Positions 42,484-50,618 of a stretch of 64,000 nucleotides of DNA are shown here, in pieces. Under the pieces are notes generated by a model. That model did not search any database and had not been told where the DNA came from. It saw only the letters and a list, made by a program, of their open reading frames with translations. Source of the DNA: Streptomyces griseorubiginosus (GTDB lineage Bacteria > Actinomycetota > Actinomycetes > Streptomycetales > Streptomycetaceae); contig NZ_KQ948739.1 in the NCBI RefSeq assembly GCF_001514195.1, positions 1-64,000 of the forward strand. The letters run 5' to 3'. The position numbers and the translations under genes are program-made. Each line of letters begins with the position of its first letter. Positions within the stretch are counted from its first letter, which is position 1.

Positions 42484-43839
42484 GTGGGCACCGACACCGT
42501 GCGGGCGGGTTCGGCCGACGAGGCCGCCGAACGGCGGCGCGAGCAGCGCGGCTGGTACTTCTACGACTGGGCGTGCTCCGTCTACTCGACGAGCGTGCTC
42601 ACCGTGTTCCTCGGCCCCTATCTGACGTCGGTCGCCAAGAACGCGGCGGACGCTGACGGTTACGTCCACCCGCTGGGCATCCCGGTAAGGGCGGGCTCGT
42701 TCTTCGCCTACTCGGTGTCCCTCTCGGTGATCGTGGCCGTGCTCGTGATGCCCCTGGTGGGCGCCGCGGCCGACCGGGGCGGCCGCAAGAAGCCGCTGCT
42801 CGCGGCCGCCGCCTACACCGGCGCCGCGGCCACGACCGGCATGTTCTTCCTCGGCGGCGACCGGTATCTGCTCGGTGGCGTCCTCCTGGTCGTCGCGAAC
42901 GCGGCGCAGTCCGTGGGGATGATGCTCTACAACTCCTACCTCCCGCAGATCGCCCCGCCCGAGGAGCGCGACGCGGTCTCCTCCAAGGGCTGGGCCTTCG
43001 GCTACGCGGCGGGCGCCCTGGTCCTGGTCGCGAACCTCGTCCTGTACATGGGCCACGCGTCCTTCGACCTCTCCGAGAGCGCCGCGGTCCGGGTCTGCCT
43101 GGCCTCGGCAGGGCTGTGGTGGGGCGCCTTCACGCTGATTCCGCTACGCCGGCTGCGGGACCGGAGGTCTGCCGCCGGGGAGACGAGGGAGCCCACGGCC
43201 CCGGGCTTCCGACAACTCGCCGCCACTGTCCGCGACATGCGCCGCCACCCCCTCACGCTCGCCTTCCTGCTGGCGTACCTGATCTACAACGACGGCATCC
43301 AGACCGTCATCTCCCAGGCGTCGGTCTACGGCTCGGAGGAGCTGGGCCTCGGCCAGTCGACCCTCATCGCGGCCGTGCTCCTGGTCCAGGTGCTCGCGGT
43401 GGCCGGGGCGCTGGCGCTGGGCCGGATCGCGCGGACCCACGGGGCCAAGCGCACGATCCTCGGCTCGTTGGTGGCCTGGGCGGTGATCCTGGCGGCCGGG
43501 TTCTTCCTGCCGGCCGGCGCGCCGGTGTGGTTCTTCGTTCTGGCGTCCGGGATCGGGCTGGTGCTCGGCGGCAGCCAGGCCCTGTCCCGCTCGCTGTTCT
43601 CCCATCTCGTCCCGCCCGGCAAGGAGGCCGAGTACTTCTCGGCGTACGAGATGAGCGACCGGGGCATGAGCTGGCTGGGACCGCTGCTGTTCGGGATCAC
43701 CTACCAGCTGACGGGAAGTTACCGGGACGCGATCATCTCCCTGGTGGCCTTCTTCGTCATCGGATTCGCCCTGCTCGCGAGGGTTCCGGTACGGCAGGCG
43801 ATCAGCGACGCGGGCAATCCCGTACCCGAAAGGATTTAG
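42484..43839 (+). CDS. MFS transporter, UMF1/Atg22-like
   Basis: A 451-residue 12-segment transporter. It begins RREQRGWYFYDWACSVYSTSVLTVFLGPYL, the hallmark of UMF1 (vacuole effluxer Atg22-like) proteins. The motif A-like loop is AADRGGRKKPLL. Further match: HLVPPGKEAEYFSAYEMSDRGMSWLGPLLFG. GTG 42484 follows GCGAGGG. Eukaryotic relatives export amino acids; the bacterial substrate is unknown. It follows the GDPD gene by 51 bp and may share its transcript. Confidence 0.87.
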   Translation: MGTDTVRAGSADEAAERRREQRGWYFYDWACSVYSTSVLTVFLGPYLTSVAKNAADADGYVHPLGIPVRAGSFFAYSVSLSVIVAVLVMPLVGAAADRGGRKKPLLAAAAYTGAAATTGMFFLGGDRYLLGGVLLVVANAAQSVGMMLYNSYLPQIAPPEERDAVSSKGWAFGYAAGALVLVANLVLYMGHASFDLSESAAVRVCLASAGLWWGAFTLIPLRRLRDRRSAAGETREPTAPGFRQLAATVRDMRRHPLTLAFLLAYLIYNDGIQTVISQASVYGSEELGLGQSTLIAAVLLVQVLAVAGALALGRIARTHGAKRTILGSLVAWAVILAAGFFLPAGAPVWFFVLASGIGLVLGGSQALSRSLFSHLVPPGKEAEYFSAYEMSDRGMSWLGPLLFGITYQLTGSYRDAIISLVAFFVIGFALLARVPVRQAISDAGNPVPERI

Positions 43840-44018
43840 CGTTCAACACCAAAGCGCTGTAGTGTACGCGTTTGGCCTGCCAGGCGTACCGTTACTGCGC
43901 GTCAAAGATGCTGAAACGCTGGGTGACATCTGCTAGCAGATGTGACAAACCGGGCGCTGGTGGGTACAACAAGGGGCGGCTACGACGGCGACGCATTGCC
44001 CGGGACGGGACCCGGAAC

Positions 44019-44045
44019 GGGAATCTTTACCGCCGACCGGACGTT
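44019..44045 (+). promoter_or_regulatory. Sigma-R promoter of rbpA
   Basis: GGGAAT-N18-GTT (44019-44024 and 44043-44045) exactly fits the sigma-R (thiol-oxidative stress) consensus, about 60 bp before rbpA. rbpA is a known sigma-R target. A second, vegetative promoter may use TAGTGT at 43860, which is less certain. Confidence 0.85.
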
Positions 44046-44107
44046 GACCGGTATGACGACGACAGCGACACCTGTCCTGTGGGCGACAAGCCCGGGAGGC
44101 ACGATTC

Positions 44108-44482
44108 ATGAGTGAGCGAGCTCTTCGCGGCACGCGCCTCGTGGTGACCAGCTACGAGACGGACCGCGGCATCGACCTGGCCCCGCGCCAGGCCGTGGAG
44201 TACGCATGTGAGAAGGGGCACCGCTTCGAGATGCCCTTCTCGGTCGAGGCGGAGATCCCGCCGGAGTGGGAGTGCAAGGTCTGCGGGGCCCAGGCACTTC
44301 TGGTCGACGGCGACGGCCCTGAGGAAAAGAAGGCCAAGCCCGCGCGTACCCATTGGGACATGCTGATGGAGCGACGCACCCGCGAGGAGCTCGAAGAGGT
44401 CCTCGAGGAGCGTCTGGCGGTTCTGCGATCCGGGGCGATGAACATCGCGGTTCATCCCCGGGACAGCCGCAAGTCGGCGTAG
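44108..44482 (+). CDS. rbpA: RNA polymerase-binding protein RbpA
   Basis: A 124-residue actinobacterial RNA polymerase-binding protein that stimulates promoter opening with the principal sigma factors. N-terminal SERALRGTRLVVTSYETDRG; core domain with C-rich beta strands (YACEKGH and WECKVCG, holding a metal or structural fold); basic linker (KKAKPARTHWDMLMERRT); and a C-terminal sigma-interacting helix (REELEEVLEERLAVLR). ATG 44108 follows GGGAGG. A sigma-R promoter lies upstream and a strong terminator downstream. Confidence 0.96.
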   Translation: MSERALRGTRLVVTSYETDRGIDLAPRQAVEYACEKGHRFEMPFSVEAEIPPEWECKVCGAQALLVDGDGPEEKKAKPARTHWDMLMERRTREELEEVLEERLAVLRSGAMNIAVHPRDSRKSA

Positions 44483-44525
44483 TCCCCGCAGGGACTGGGC
44501 CGCATAACAGCACAAGTGCACGTGT

Positions 44526-44572
44526 AGAACCGCGGGCGCCGTACGTGATTCACGTACGGCGCCCGCGGTTCT
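44526..44572. terminator. Strong hairpin terminator after rbpA
   Basis: A 47-bp perfect palindrome: 23-bp arms (44526-44548, 44550-44572) around one central T (44549). It starts 43 bp after the rbpA stop and lies between convergent genes, so it can act in both directions. Confidence 0.9.
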
Positions 44573-44652
44573 GTGCTGTCAGCGGGTGAGCCGGCCGGCG
44601 GTCAACGGACGAGCCGGCCTCATGCTGTGCACCGTCAGGCGCCGAGCCCGAC

Positions 44653-44706
44653 CAGCGGGTCAGCGGGTCAGCGGGTCAGCGGGTCAGCGGGTCAGCGGGT
44701 CAGCGG
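44653..44706. repeat. 8-bp tandem repeat (CAGCGGGT)6 over the fxsA stop codon
   Basis: Six perfect units (44653-44700) plus a partial copy. The fxsA stop (44692-44694 on the minus strand) lies within the tract, so each unit carries a potential TGA. Confidence 0.96.
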
Positions 44707-45261
44707 CGGCCTACGGTCCTCGGGCGTGTCCTCCGGTCGGTCCTGCACGTCGCGGATGACCTCGCCCTGGACCACCTTGCCGTCGGGGCGGTGCATGCGG
44801 GCCTGCTGGAAGGCGTCACCCAGGCTGCCCTGCGCGGCGGTGCGGAGCTTGCGGTCGAAGGTGCGCTCGGCATACCGGCCGACGGCCTTCTGGACCGGCG
44901 GGATCAGCAGGAGCAGGCCCACCGCGTCGGAGATCAGGCCCGGGATCATCAGGAGCAGGCCGCCCAGCATCATCAGGCCGTTGCCACCGCTGTCCGAGTC
45001 CGACGGGGCGCCGCCCCGCTGGAGCGCCTCGTTCAGGTTCCGGAACGCGCGGCGGCCGGCGCGCTTGATCACCACCGAGCCGAGCACGAAGCCGGCGACG
45101 AGGAGCAGGAACACCGCGAACCCGCTCGCCGCGCCCGCGACCAGGGTCAGCAGCCAGATCTCCAGCACCAGCCAGGCGGCGACGCCCAGCGGCAGGAAGG
45201 TGCGGACACGGGAACGTCGGGGCCGGGCGGGGTACGTGGGGGTCGAAGCGCCTGTCGTCAT
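44692..45261 (-). CDS. fxsA: FxsA-family membrane protein
   Basis: A 189-residue inner-membrane protein. It begins with a basic stretch (RPRRSRVRTFLPLG) and has about four hydrophobic segments. The family hallmark is GLLLMIPGLISDAVGLLLLIPPV. FxsA in E. coli prevents F-plasmid exclusion of phage T7; its role in Streptomyces is unknown. ATG 45261 has a weak ribosome-binding site. Its stop is embedded in an 8-bp tandem repeat. The upstream ppm1 gene runs in the same direction. Confidence 0.87.
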   Translation of the reverse strand: MTTGASTPTYPARPRRSRVRTFLPLGVAAWLVLEIWLLTLVAGAASGFAVFLLLVAGFVLGSVVIKRAGRRAFRNLNEALQRGGAPSDSDSGGNGLMMLGGLLLMIPGLISDAVGLLLLIPPVQKAVGRYAERTFDRKLRTAAQGSLGDAFQQARMHRPDGKVVQGEVIRDVQDRPEDTPEDRRPPLTR

Positions 45262-45358
45262 ATGTCCAGTGTGCCTGGGCGTGGCTCAGCACGGCATAAG
45301 GGGACGATCAGCCGGGTCTGTGGACCCGTGGACCGGTTTCGCCCGGCAGGCCGTGGGG

Positions 45359-46153
45359 CTACGCCTGCGGGCGCTTGCCGCGCGCGGTGATCCGGCCGAT
45401 CCGCTCGCCCACGCCCCAGGTGGTGACCCGCCACAGGGCCTCCACCAGGATGTCGCGGCTCATCTTGGAGTCGCCCAGTTCGCGCTCGACGAAGGTGATC
45501 GGCACCTCCACGACCTGGAAGCCCGCCTTGACCGCACGGCGGGCCAGGTCGACCTGGAAGCAGTAGCCCTGCGAGGCGACGTTCTCCAGGCCGAGGCCTT
45601 CGAGGGTCTCGCGGCGGAACGCGCGGTAGCCGCCGGTGATGTCCCGCAGGGGCAGGTCGAGGGCCACCCGGGAGTAGAAGCTGCCGCCCCGGGAGATGAC
45701 CTCGCGGGACTTGGGCCAGTTCACGACCCGGCCGCCGGGCACCCAGCGCGAGCCGAGCACCAGGTCGGCGCTCTTGAGGGCGGTCAGCAGCCGGGGCAGT
45801 TCCTCGGGCTGGTGGGAGCCGTCGGCGTCCATCTCGACCAGGACGCCGTAGTCGTGCTCCAGACCCCAGCGGAAGCCCGCCAGGTAGGCGGCGCCGAGAC
45901 CTTCCTTGCCCTTGCGGTGCAGGACGTGGACCTGGGCGTCCTCGACGGCGAGTTCGTCGGCAAGCTTGCCGGTGCCGTCGGGGCTGTTGTCGTCGGCCAC
46001 GAGGACGTGGGCGTCGGGGACGGCAGCCCGCACCCGGCGGACGATCGACTTGACGTTCTCCGCCTCGTTGTAGGTCGGGATGATCACCAAGGCGGTGCCG
46101 AGCGGGCCGAACCGTCTCTCCTGGGCCGTGCGGGCCACGTCACCGTCGTTCAC
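45359..46153 (-). CDS. ppm1: Polyprenol monophosphomannose synthase (Ppm1)
   Basis: A 264-residue GT2 enzyme that makes polyprenyl-phosphate mannose from GDP-mannose. This is the mannose donor for protein O-mannosylation in Streptomyces and the phiC31 receptor pathway. Motifs: VIIPTYNEAENV, LVADDNSPDGTG, VEMDADGSHQPEELPRL (metal-binding DAD), and ITGGYRAFRRETL. Without a separate membrane (Lnt-like) domain it is a single-domain DPM1-type enzyme. GTG 46153 follows AAGGGGCA. Confidence 0.92.
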   Translation of the reverse strand: MNDGDVARTAQERRFGPLGTALVIIPTYNEAENVKSIVRRVRAAVPDAHVLVADDNSPDGTGKLADELAVEDAQVHVLHRKGKEGLGAAYLAGFRWGLEHDYGVLVEMDADGSHQPEELPRLLTALKSADLVLGSRWVPGGRVVNWPKSREVISRGGSFYSRVALDLPLRDITGGYRAFRRETLEGLGLENVASQGYCFQVDLARRAVKAGFQVVEVPITFVERELGDSKMSRDILVEALWRVTTWGVGERIGRITARGKRPQA

Positions 46154-46721
46154 TGCTGCCCCTTCGAGTCATTGCGCAGGCGTCCACCATAGTGCTCACG
46201 GCCTGCGATGACGTGACAAGGCGTTCGTATGCTGGTGTCGTTTCCACAAGAGCGGGGTAAGACTACGATTTTCGGCCCCTGTGGCGAAATGCGACCCCCG
46301 CCGACGTCGGTCGCCGCACTGCGGATGGGGGCCCGGCGCCCTTCGGGCCGACCTGGGGCCCGCTGGCTGCGGGTCGACCGAAAGCCGTTGTCTACTGAAC
46401 GTCCGGGCCCCACCCGGGTCACACCTTCCCGGCCGGACGGAACGTTCCCTCGCCGTGGCGCGAGCGCTGAGCCTGGCTCCCAGTGGCGGTGCCCCGGTGC
46501 GGCACACCGTCCCTGACCCAGCGGCGCTGCGACGACTGGGCGGAGGTTCCGCGGTCGGGCGTCCGGTGGTGGACCCGGCCGAACCTACCGGCCCCCTGCC
46601 GTCGGCTGTCAACAGCCGTTTGACCTGCGGCTCCGCCGTCAATGCCCTGGTCAGTGGGGAGGATGCGCAGGTCGCGCGACAGGGTGGGGACGGGTGAGCG
46701 GGTCCGCGCCACCCCAGGAGA
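46154..46721. other. 568-bp intergenic region upstream of ppm1
   Basis: No convincing gene. On the minus strand TTCGCC (46283-46288) and TAGTCT (46260-46265) are 17 bp apart, a plausible ppm1 promoter giving a leader of about 100 nt. Several open frames of 90-200 codons cross here, on both strands, but none has a ribosome-binding site, codon bias or recognisable protein. The sequence between 46300 and 46700 is unexplained. Confidence 0.45.
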
Positions 46722-48308
46722 TCACTCGCCCGGCCGTACGAAAACCGTCCGTCCGCCGACCACCGTGCGCAGACAGACGGGCAGGTCACGGCCCGGCGTC
46801 AGGTCGGGCAGGCCGGGGGTGCCGGAGCGGGGGTCGGTGGACCAGCGGGCCACGCGGTCGTCGGGGGCCTGGACGACGAGTTCGTCGGTGCGCCACACCG
46901 CGTAGTCCGCGGGGGCGCCGGGCACCAGGACACCGGCGTCGTCCCGGCCGATCGCCCGCCAGCCGCCGCGGGTGTGCGCGGTGAAGGCGGCGCGCACCGA
47001 GACCCGGTGGTCGGGGGTGTGGTGGAAGGCGGCCGCGCGGACCGTGCCCCACGGGTCGAGCGGGGTCACCGGGCTGTCGGAGCCGAAGGCGAGCGGGACA
47101 CCGGCGCGCAGGAGGGCCGCGAAGGGGTTGAGACGCCTCGCCCGCTCCCGGCCCAGACGGCGGGCGTACATGCCCTCCTCGCCGCCCCACAGGGCGTCGA
47201 AGGCGGGCTGCACGGAGGCGGTGAGGCCGAGTTCGGCGAAGGCGGCGACGGCCTCGGGGGTGAGCAGTTCGGCGTGCTCGACGCGGTGCCGGGCGGCACG
47301 GACGCGGGCGAGGCCGAGCTTCTCCGCGGCGGCGCGGACCCCCTCGACCACGGCGGTCACGGCCGCGTCCCCGATGGCGTGGAAGCCGGCCTGGAGGCCC
47401 GCCTCGGTGCAGGCGGTGACATGGGCGGCCACGGCGTCGGCGTCCAGGTAGGCGATACCGGTGTGGTCGGCGTCGGCGTACGGCTCGTGCAGGCACGCGG
47501 TGTGGGAGCCGAGGGCGCCGTCCACGAAGAGGTCGCCGGCGGCGCCGACCGCGCCGAGCTCGCGCGCCTTGTCGACGTCCTGTTCGGCCCAGTAGCCGAC
47601 GACCCGTGGGCCGGGTTCGTCGTCCGCGAGGCGCAGGAGCCCGGTGAAGTCCTCCTCCGAGGAGATCTCCGGTCCTGCGCATTCGTGAACGGTCCCGATG
47701 CCGAGGGAGGCCGCGTGGGCGAGCGCGGCGCGCTGCGCTTCCGCGCGCTGGGCCGCGGAGACGGACGCGAGAGCCGTCGCGCGGACGGCGTGATGGGCGT
47801 CGGCGGTGAGGGGGCCGTCCGCGTGCCCCACGGCCGTCATGTCGAGAAGTGCCGTCGTCACGACCGCCGAGTGGACGTCGATGCGGCTCAGGTACAGCGG
47901 GCGGCCACCGGTGGCCTCGTCCAGCTCGGCACGCGCGGGCGGGCGGCCGTCCGGCCAGCGGGCCGCGTCCCAGCCGTGTCCGAGGAGGACGCGGTCGTCC
48001 GGACGGGCGGTCGCGAAGTCCCGTACGAGATCCAGTGCGGCGGCCAGGGAAGGGGCGCCGGAGAGGTCGAGGCCGGTGAGGGCGAGGCCCGTCGCGGTGG
48101 TGTGCACGTGTGCGTCGGTGAACGCGGGGGTGACCAGCGCGCCGTCCAGGTCCACGACCTCGTCGACTCCGTCGGCGAAGGCGTCGGCGGCGCCTTCCGA
48201 TCCGACCCACGCCACCTGTCCTCGCTCGACGACCATCGCGGTGGCGAAGGGGTCGGCGGGGCTGTGGACCTCGCCTCGGCGGAGGAGCACCGTCTGCTGT
48301 TCACTCAT
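46722..48308 (-). CDS. Amidohydrolase-family protein (YtcJ-like)
   Basis: A 528-residue metal-dependent amidohydrolase. N-terminal beta-sandwich then the TIM barrel, opening with LVTPAFTDAHVHTTATGLAL (HxH metal ligands). Further metal/catalytic blocks: FHAIGDAAV, ARHRVEHAELLTPE and LAFGSDSPVTPLDPW (Asp). YtcJ-like enzymes hydrolyse amide or formyl bonds; the substrate is unknown. ATG 48308 has no clear ribosome-binding site. An Lrp-type regulator is just upstream on the same strand, 52 bp away. Confidence 0.88.
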   Translation of the reverse strand: MSEQQTVLLRRGEVHSPADPFATAMVVERGQVAWVGSEGAADAFADGVDEVVDLDGALVTPAFTDAHVHTTATGLALTGLDLSGAPSLAAALDLVRDFATARPDDRVLLGHGWDAARWPDGRPPARAELDEATGGRPLYLSRIDVHSAVVTTALLDMTAVGHADGPLTADAHHAVRATALASVSAAQRAEAQRAALAHAASLGIGTVHECAGPEISSEEDFTGLLRLADDEPGPRVVGYWAEQDVDKARELGAVGAAGDLFVDGALGSHTACLHEPYADADHTGIAYLDADAVAAHVTACTEAGLQAGFHAIGDAAVTAVVEGVRAAAEKLGLARVRAARHRVEHAELLTPEAVAAFAELGLTASVQPAFDALWGGEEGMYARRLGRERARRLNPFAALLRAGVPLAFGSDSPVTPLDPWGTVRAAAFHHTPDHRVSVRAAFTAHTRGGWRAIGRDDAGVLVPGAPADYAVWRTDELVVQAPDDRVARWSTDPRSGTPGLPDLTPGRDLPVCLRTVVGGRTVFVRPGE

Positions 48309-48360
48309 GGGGACAGTGTTTCAGGGGCCGTCCCGCCGTACGGGCGCGGGCCCCGCCGGA

Positions 48361-48801
48361 TCAGATCCTCGGCGGACGCGCCTCGTACGGGGTCGACAGC
48401 ACCACCGTGGTGCGGGTCGAGACGCCCGCCAGGGTCCTCAGTCGCGCCAGCAGCTCCTCCAGCTCGTGCGGAGTGGCCACCCGGACCTTGAGGATGTAGT
48501 TCTCGTCGCCCGCCACGCTGTGGCACGCCTCGATCTCGGGGACGCCCGCCAGGCGTTCCGCGATGTCGTCGGGGGCGCTGGGGTCGAAGGGTTTCACCGA
48601 GATGAAGGCGGTCATGGGCAGGCCCACCGCCTCCGGGTCGACCACCGCGGCGTACCCGCGGATGACACCGCGCTGCTCCAGCCGTCGCACCCGCTGGTGC
48701 ACGGCCGACGTGGACAGGCCCGTGGCCTTGCCCAGGTCTGTGTAACTCATCCGCCCGTCCTTGACGAGCAGCTGCACGATTTGTCGGTCCAGCTCCTCCA
48801 T
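48361..48801 (-). CDS. Lrp/AsnC-family regulator
   Basis: A 146-residue Lrp/AsnC regulator. N-terminal helix-turn-helix (MEELDRQIVQLLVKDGRMSY then TDLGKATGLSTSAVHQRVRRL) and a C-terminal RAM/AsnC ligand domain (AFISVKPFDPSAPDDIAERL, GVPEIEACHSVAGDENYILKV). It probably senses an amino acid. ATG 48801 is chosen from alignment to the family start; the frame runs to 48954 but without homology. It may control the downstream amidohydrolase gene or more distant genes. Confidence 0.88.
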   Translation of the reverse strand: MEELDRQIVQLLVKDGRMSYTDLGKATGLSTSAVHQRVRRLEQRGVIRGYAAVVDPEAVGLPMTAFISVKPFDPSAPDDIAERLAGVPEIEACHSVAGDENYILKVRVATPHELEELLARLRTLAGVSTRTTVVLSTPYEARPPRI

Positions 48802-49069
48802 GGCGCTAGAACCTACAGTGCGCCTGATCTCCTCGGATACCTGAGCGGCCCAGGTCATGCCCGGTTCGTGATGTGGGCGGGCGCCGCCGGTGCGCCGTCC
48901 GGGGGACAAAGCGACCGCCACGGGCACCTGCGAGCGGCATGTGACGAAGGCCACACCCCTGCGGGAGCCTCCGTGATGTTCTCGTGATTACCTCCGTGAC
49001 CGGGCGGGAAGTGCTTGCTGTGGTCGAGGCCGCAGTGCCTTCACGGCCCAGCCCGAGGGGGAGAACCCA

Positions 49070-49501
49070 ATGCAGAGTCTTAAGCGCCCTGGTCGTACCG
49101 CGCCCAAGCGCCTGGCAGTCGTCGAGCCCGAGCCGGAGGGCGTCGAACTCGACGCCCTGGACGACGAGTTCGACGCGTACGACACCTTCGAGATGTACCG
49201 GGTGATCTGCCCGGACTGCGCGCAGCCCATCGCGCTCCTCGCGGACGAGGAGGTGCTGCCGGAGCACGCGCTGTGCGCCTCGCCGTGGAACCCCTTCGGC
49301 CTGACGGTGTGTGCCGGTACGGGTCGCCGGGCAGCCGAGGCCGGCTCGGCGGACGAGTCCGCGGAGCCCCAGGAGCAGGAGACGGCCCTCCTGCTGACGC
49401 TCCCTCAGGGACTCGACTGGCGGACCCAGCCGTTCTCGCACGTGGGCGGCCCCGGGTCGCGCCCCATGCGGGTGCCGGTGATCCGCCGCCAGGCCGCCTG
49501 A
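49070..49501 (+). CDS. Conserved hypothetical protein with Cys pair
   Basis: A 143-residue acidic protein I cannot name. It has a disordered start (RLAVVEPEPEGVELDALDDEFD), a CPDC pair near residue 46 with two further Cys (CASPW, CAGTG), suggesting a metal site, and a C-terminal conserved-looking stretch LLLTLPQGLDWRTQPFSHVG. ATG 49070 has GGGGGAG 6 bases upstream. It diverges from the Lrp gene across 268 bp, which probably holds both promoters. Confidence 0.75.
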   Translation: MQSLKRPGRTAPKRLAVVEPEPEGVELDALDDEFDAYDTFEMYRVICPDCAQPIALLADEEVLPEHALCASPWNPFGLTVCAGTGRRAAEAGSADESAEPQEQETALLLTLPQGLDWRTQPFSHVGGPGSRPMRVPVIRRQAA

Positions 49502-49511
49502 GCCGCTTCGC

Positions 49512-50606
49512 TCAGTCCCAGTAGTCGCCCTGCACCATGGCTCGCAGGCTGCCGTGGTGCAGGATCAGCGTGTCGGGATCGTCCGGTACGACCACCTCGC
49601 CGAAGTACGCCTGGCGGTAGGCGATCCTCAGCATGACGATCGCGTGCCGCAGCGCCGCGTACAGCGTGAAGAAGTCCATGTCGCGCGGCGTGTGGCCGGT
49701 GAGTTCGGCGTAGCGTGCCTCGACGCGGTCGCGGCGCAGGAAGTCGGGCAGTCCGCGCTGCCCGAAGCCGACGGTGAGGTCCTGGAAGAAGCGGTGCAGG
49801 TAGACCGTCCAGCCGAGGTCGACCTCTCGCGGGGCCAGGGCCGCCATCTCCCAGTCCAGTACGGCGACTGGGTCGAAGCCGTCGTAGACGACGTTCCCGA
49901 TGCGTGCGTCGCCCCAGTTGAGGACGGCCGGGCCCACCTCGCGCGGCCAGATCTCCTCCAGCCGGTCGAAGGACCGCTCGATGAGGGGTGAGCGGGCGAG
50001 ACCGTCCACCACCCAGTCGTAGTAGGCGCGTTGGGCGGTGACGTGTCGGCGCAGCGCGTCGCCCTGGCCGGGCAGGGCCAGGAACTCGGCCTCCTTCAGC
50101 GGGACTTGGTCGTGCAGGCGCGCCAACAGGCCTATCGAGGCCGCCTCCAGGTGCGCGCGTTCGGTGTCGCTCGCGGAGTGCAGCCAGTTGCCCTCGTAGG
50201 TGTAGGGCATGACGTCCGGCGGTACGCGTCCTGCCACGCGCTCCATGACGAAGAAGGGTGCTCCCAGCGGCCCGGGGTCCTCCTCAAGCCACTGCACCCT
50301 CGGCACCGGGAGGTCGGAGAACTCCGCCACCGTGCGCATCGTGCGGTACTGGCGGACCATGTCGTACACCGGGAAGACCGTGTACGCCGACGGGTCCGCC
50401 GCCAGTCTCAACGCGCACTGGCGCAGGGGCGGTTCGGGGTGCTCGACGGTGAAGAGCAGGGTCTCGCTGGACATGCCGTTCGAGGCGGGGACGGTGATGT
50501 CCGTGGCCCTGGCTCCGGGGAGACGGGCGCCGAGCCAGGCGGTGAGGCGGCCGGCGAGTTCCTCGGGGTCGCGGGTGGTGGTGCGCGGGCGGGGTGCCGT
50601 GGCCAT
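49512..50606 (-). CDS. Phosphotransferase-family protein (APH/ACAD11-type kinase fold)
   Basis: A 364-residue protein of the aminoglycoside phosphotransferase-like kinase fold. The N-lobe has SNGMSSETLLFTVEH. The catalytic loop reads LNWGDARIGNVVYDGFD with Trp in place of the usual His of HGD; the Asp and Asn remain. The metal-binding block is AVLDWEMAALAPREVDLGWT. Relatives with WGD are common in actinobacterial CoA/lipid-linked members. It follows the DUF7064-like gene after 12 bp and probably works with it, perhaps on an acyl or sugar substrate. ATG 50606. Confidence 0.86.
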   Translation of the reverse strand: MATAPRPRTTTRDPEELAGRLTAWLGARLPGARATDITVPASNGMSSETLLFTVEHPEPPLRQCALRLAADPSAYTVFPVYDMVRQYRTMRTVAEFSDLPVPRVQWLEEDPGPLGAPFFVMERVAGRVPPDVMPYTYEGNWLHSASDTERAHLEAASIGLLARLHDQVPLKEAEFLALPGQGDALRRHVTAQRAYYDWVVDGLARSPLIERSFDRLEEIWPREVGPAVLNWGDARIGNVVYDGFDPVAVLDWEMAALAPREVDLGWTVYLHRFFQDLTVGFGQRGLPDFLRRDRVEARYAELTGHTPRDMDFFTLYAALRHAIVMLRIAYRQAYFGEVVVPDDPDTLILHHGSLRAMVQGDYWD

Positions 50607-50618
50607 GAGCGGGTCCCC

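Noticed and set aside
44653..44706. Possible iteron or origin repeats
   Set aside because: An 8-bp tandem tract over a stop codon with no A+T-rich region, DnaA boxes or rep gene nearby; best seen as slippage.
46281..46697. 138-codon open frame upstream of ppm1
   Set aside because: No ribosome-binding site, no motif and weak codon bias; the region is left as intergenic.
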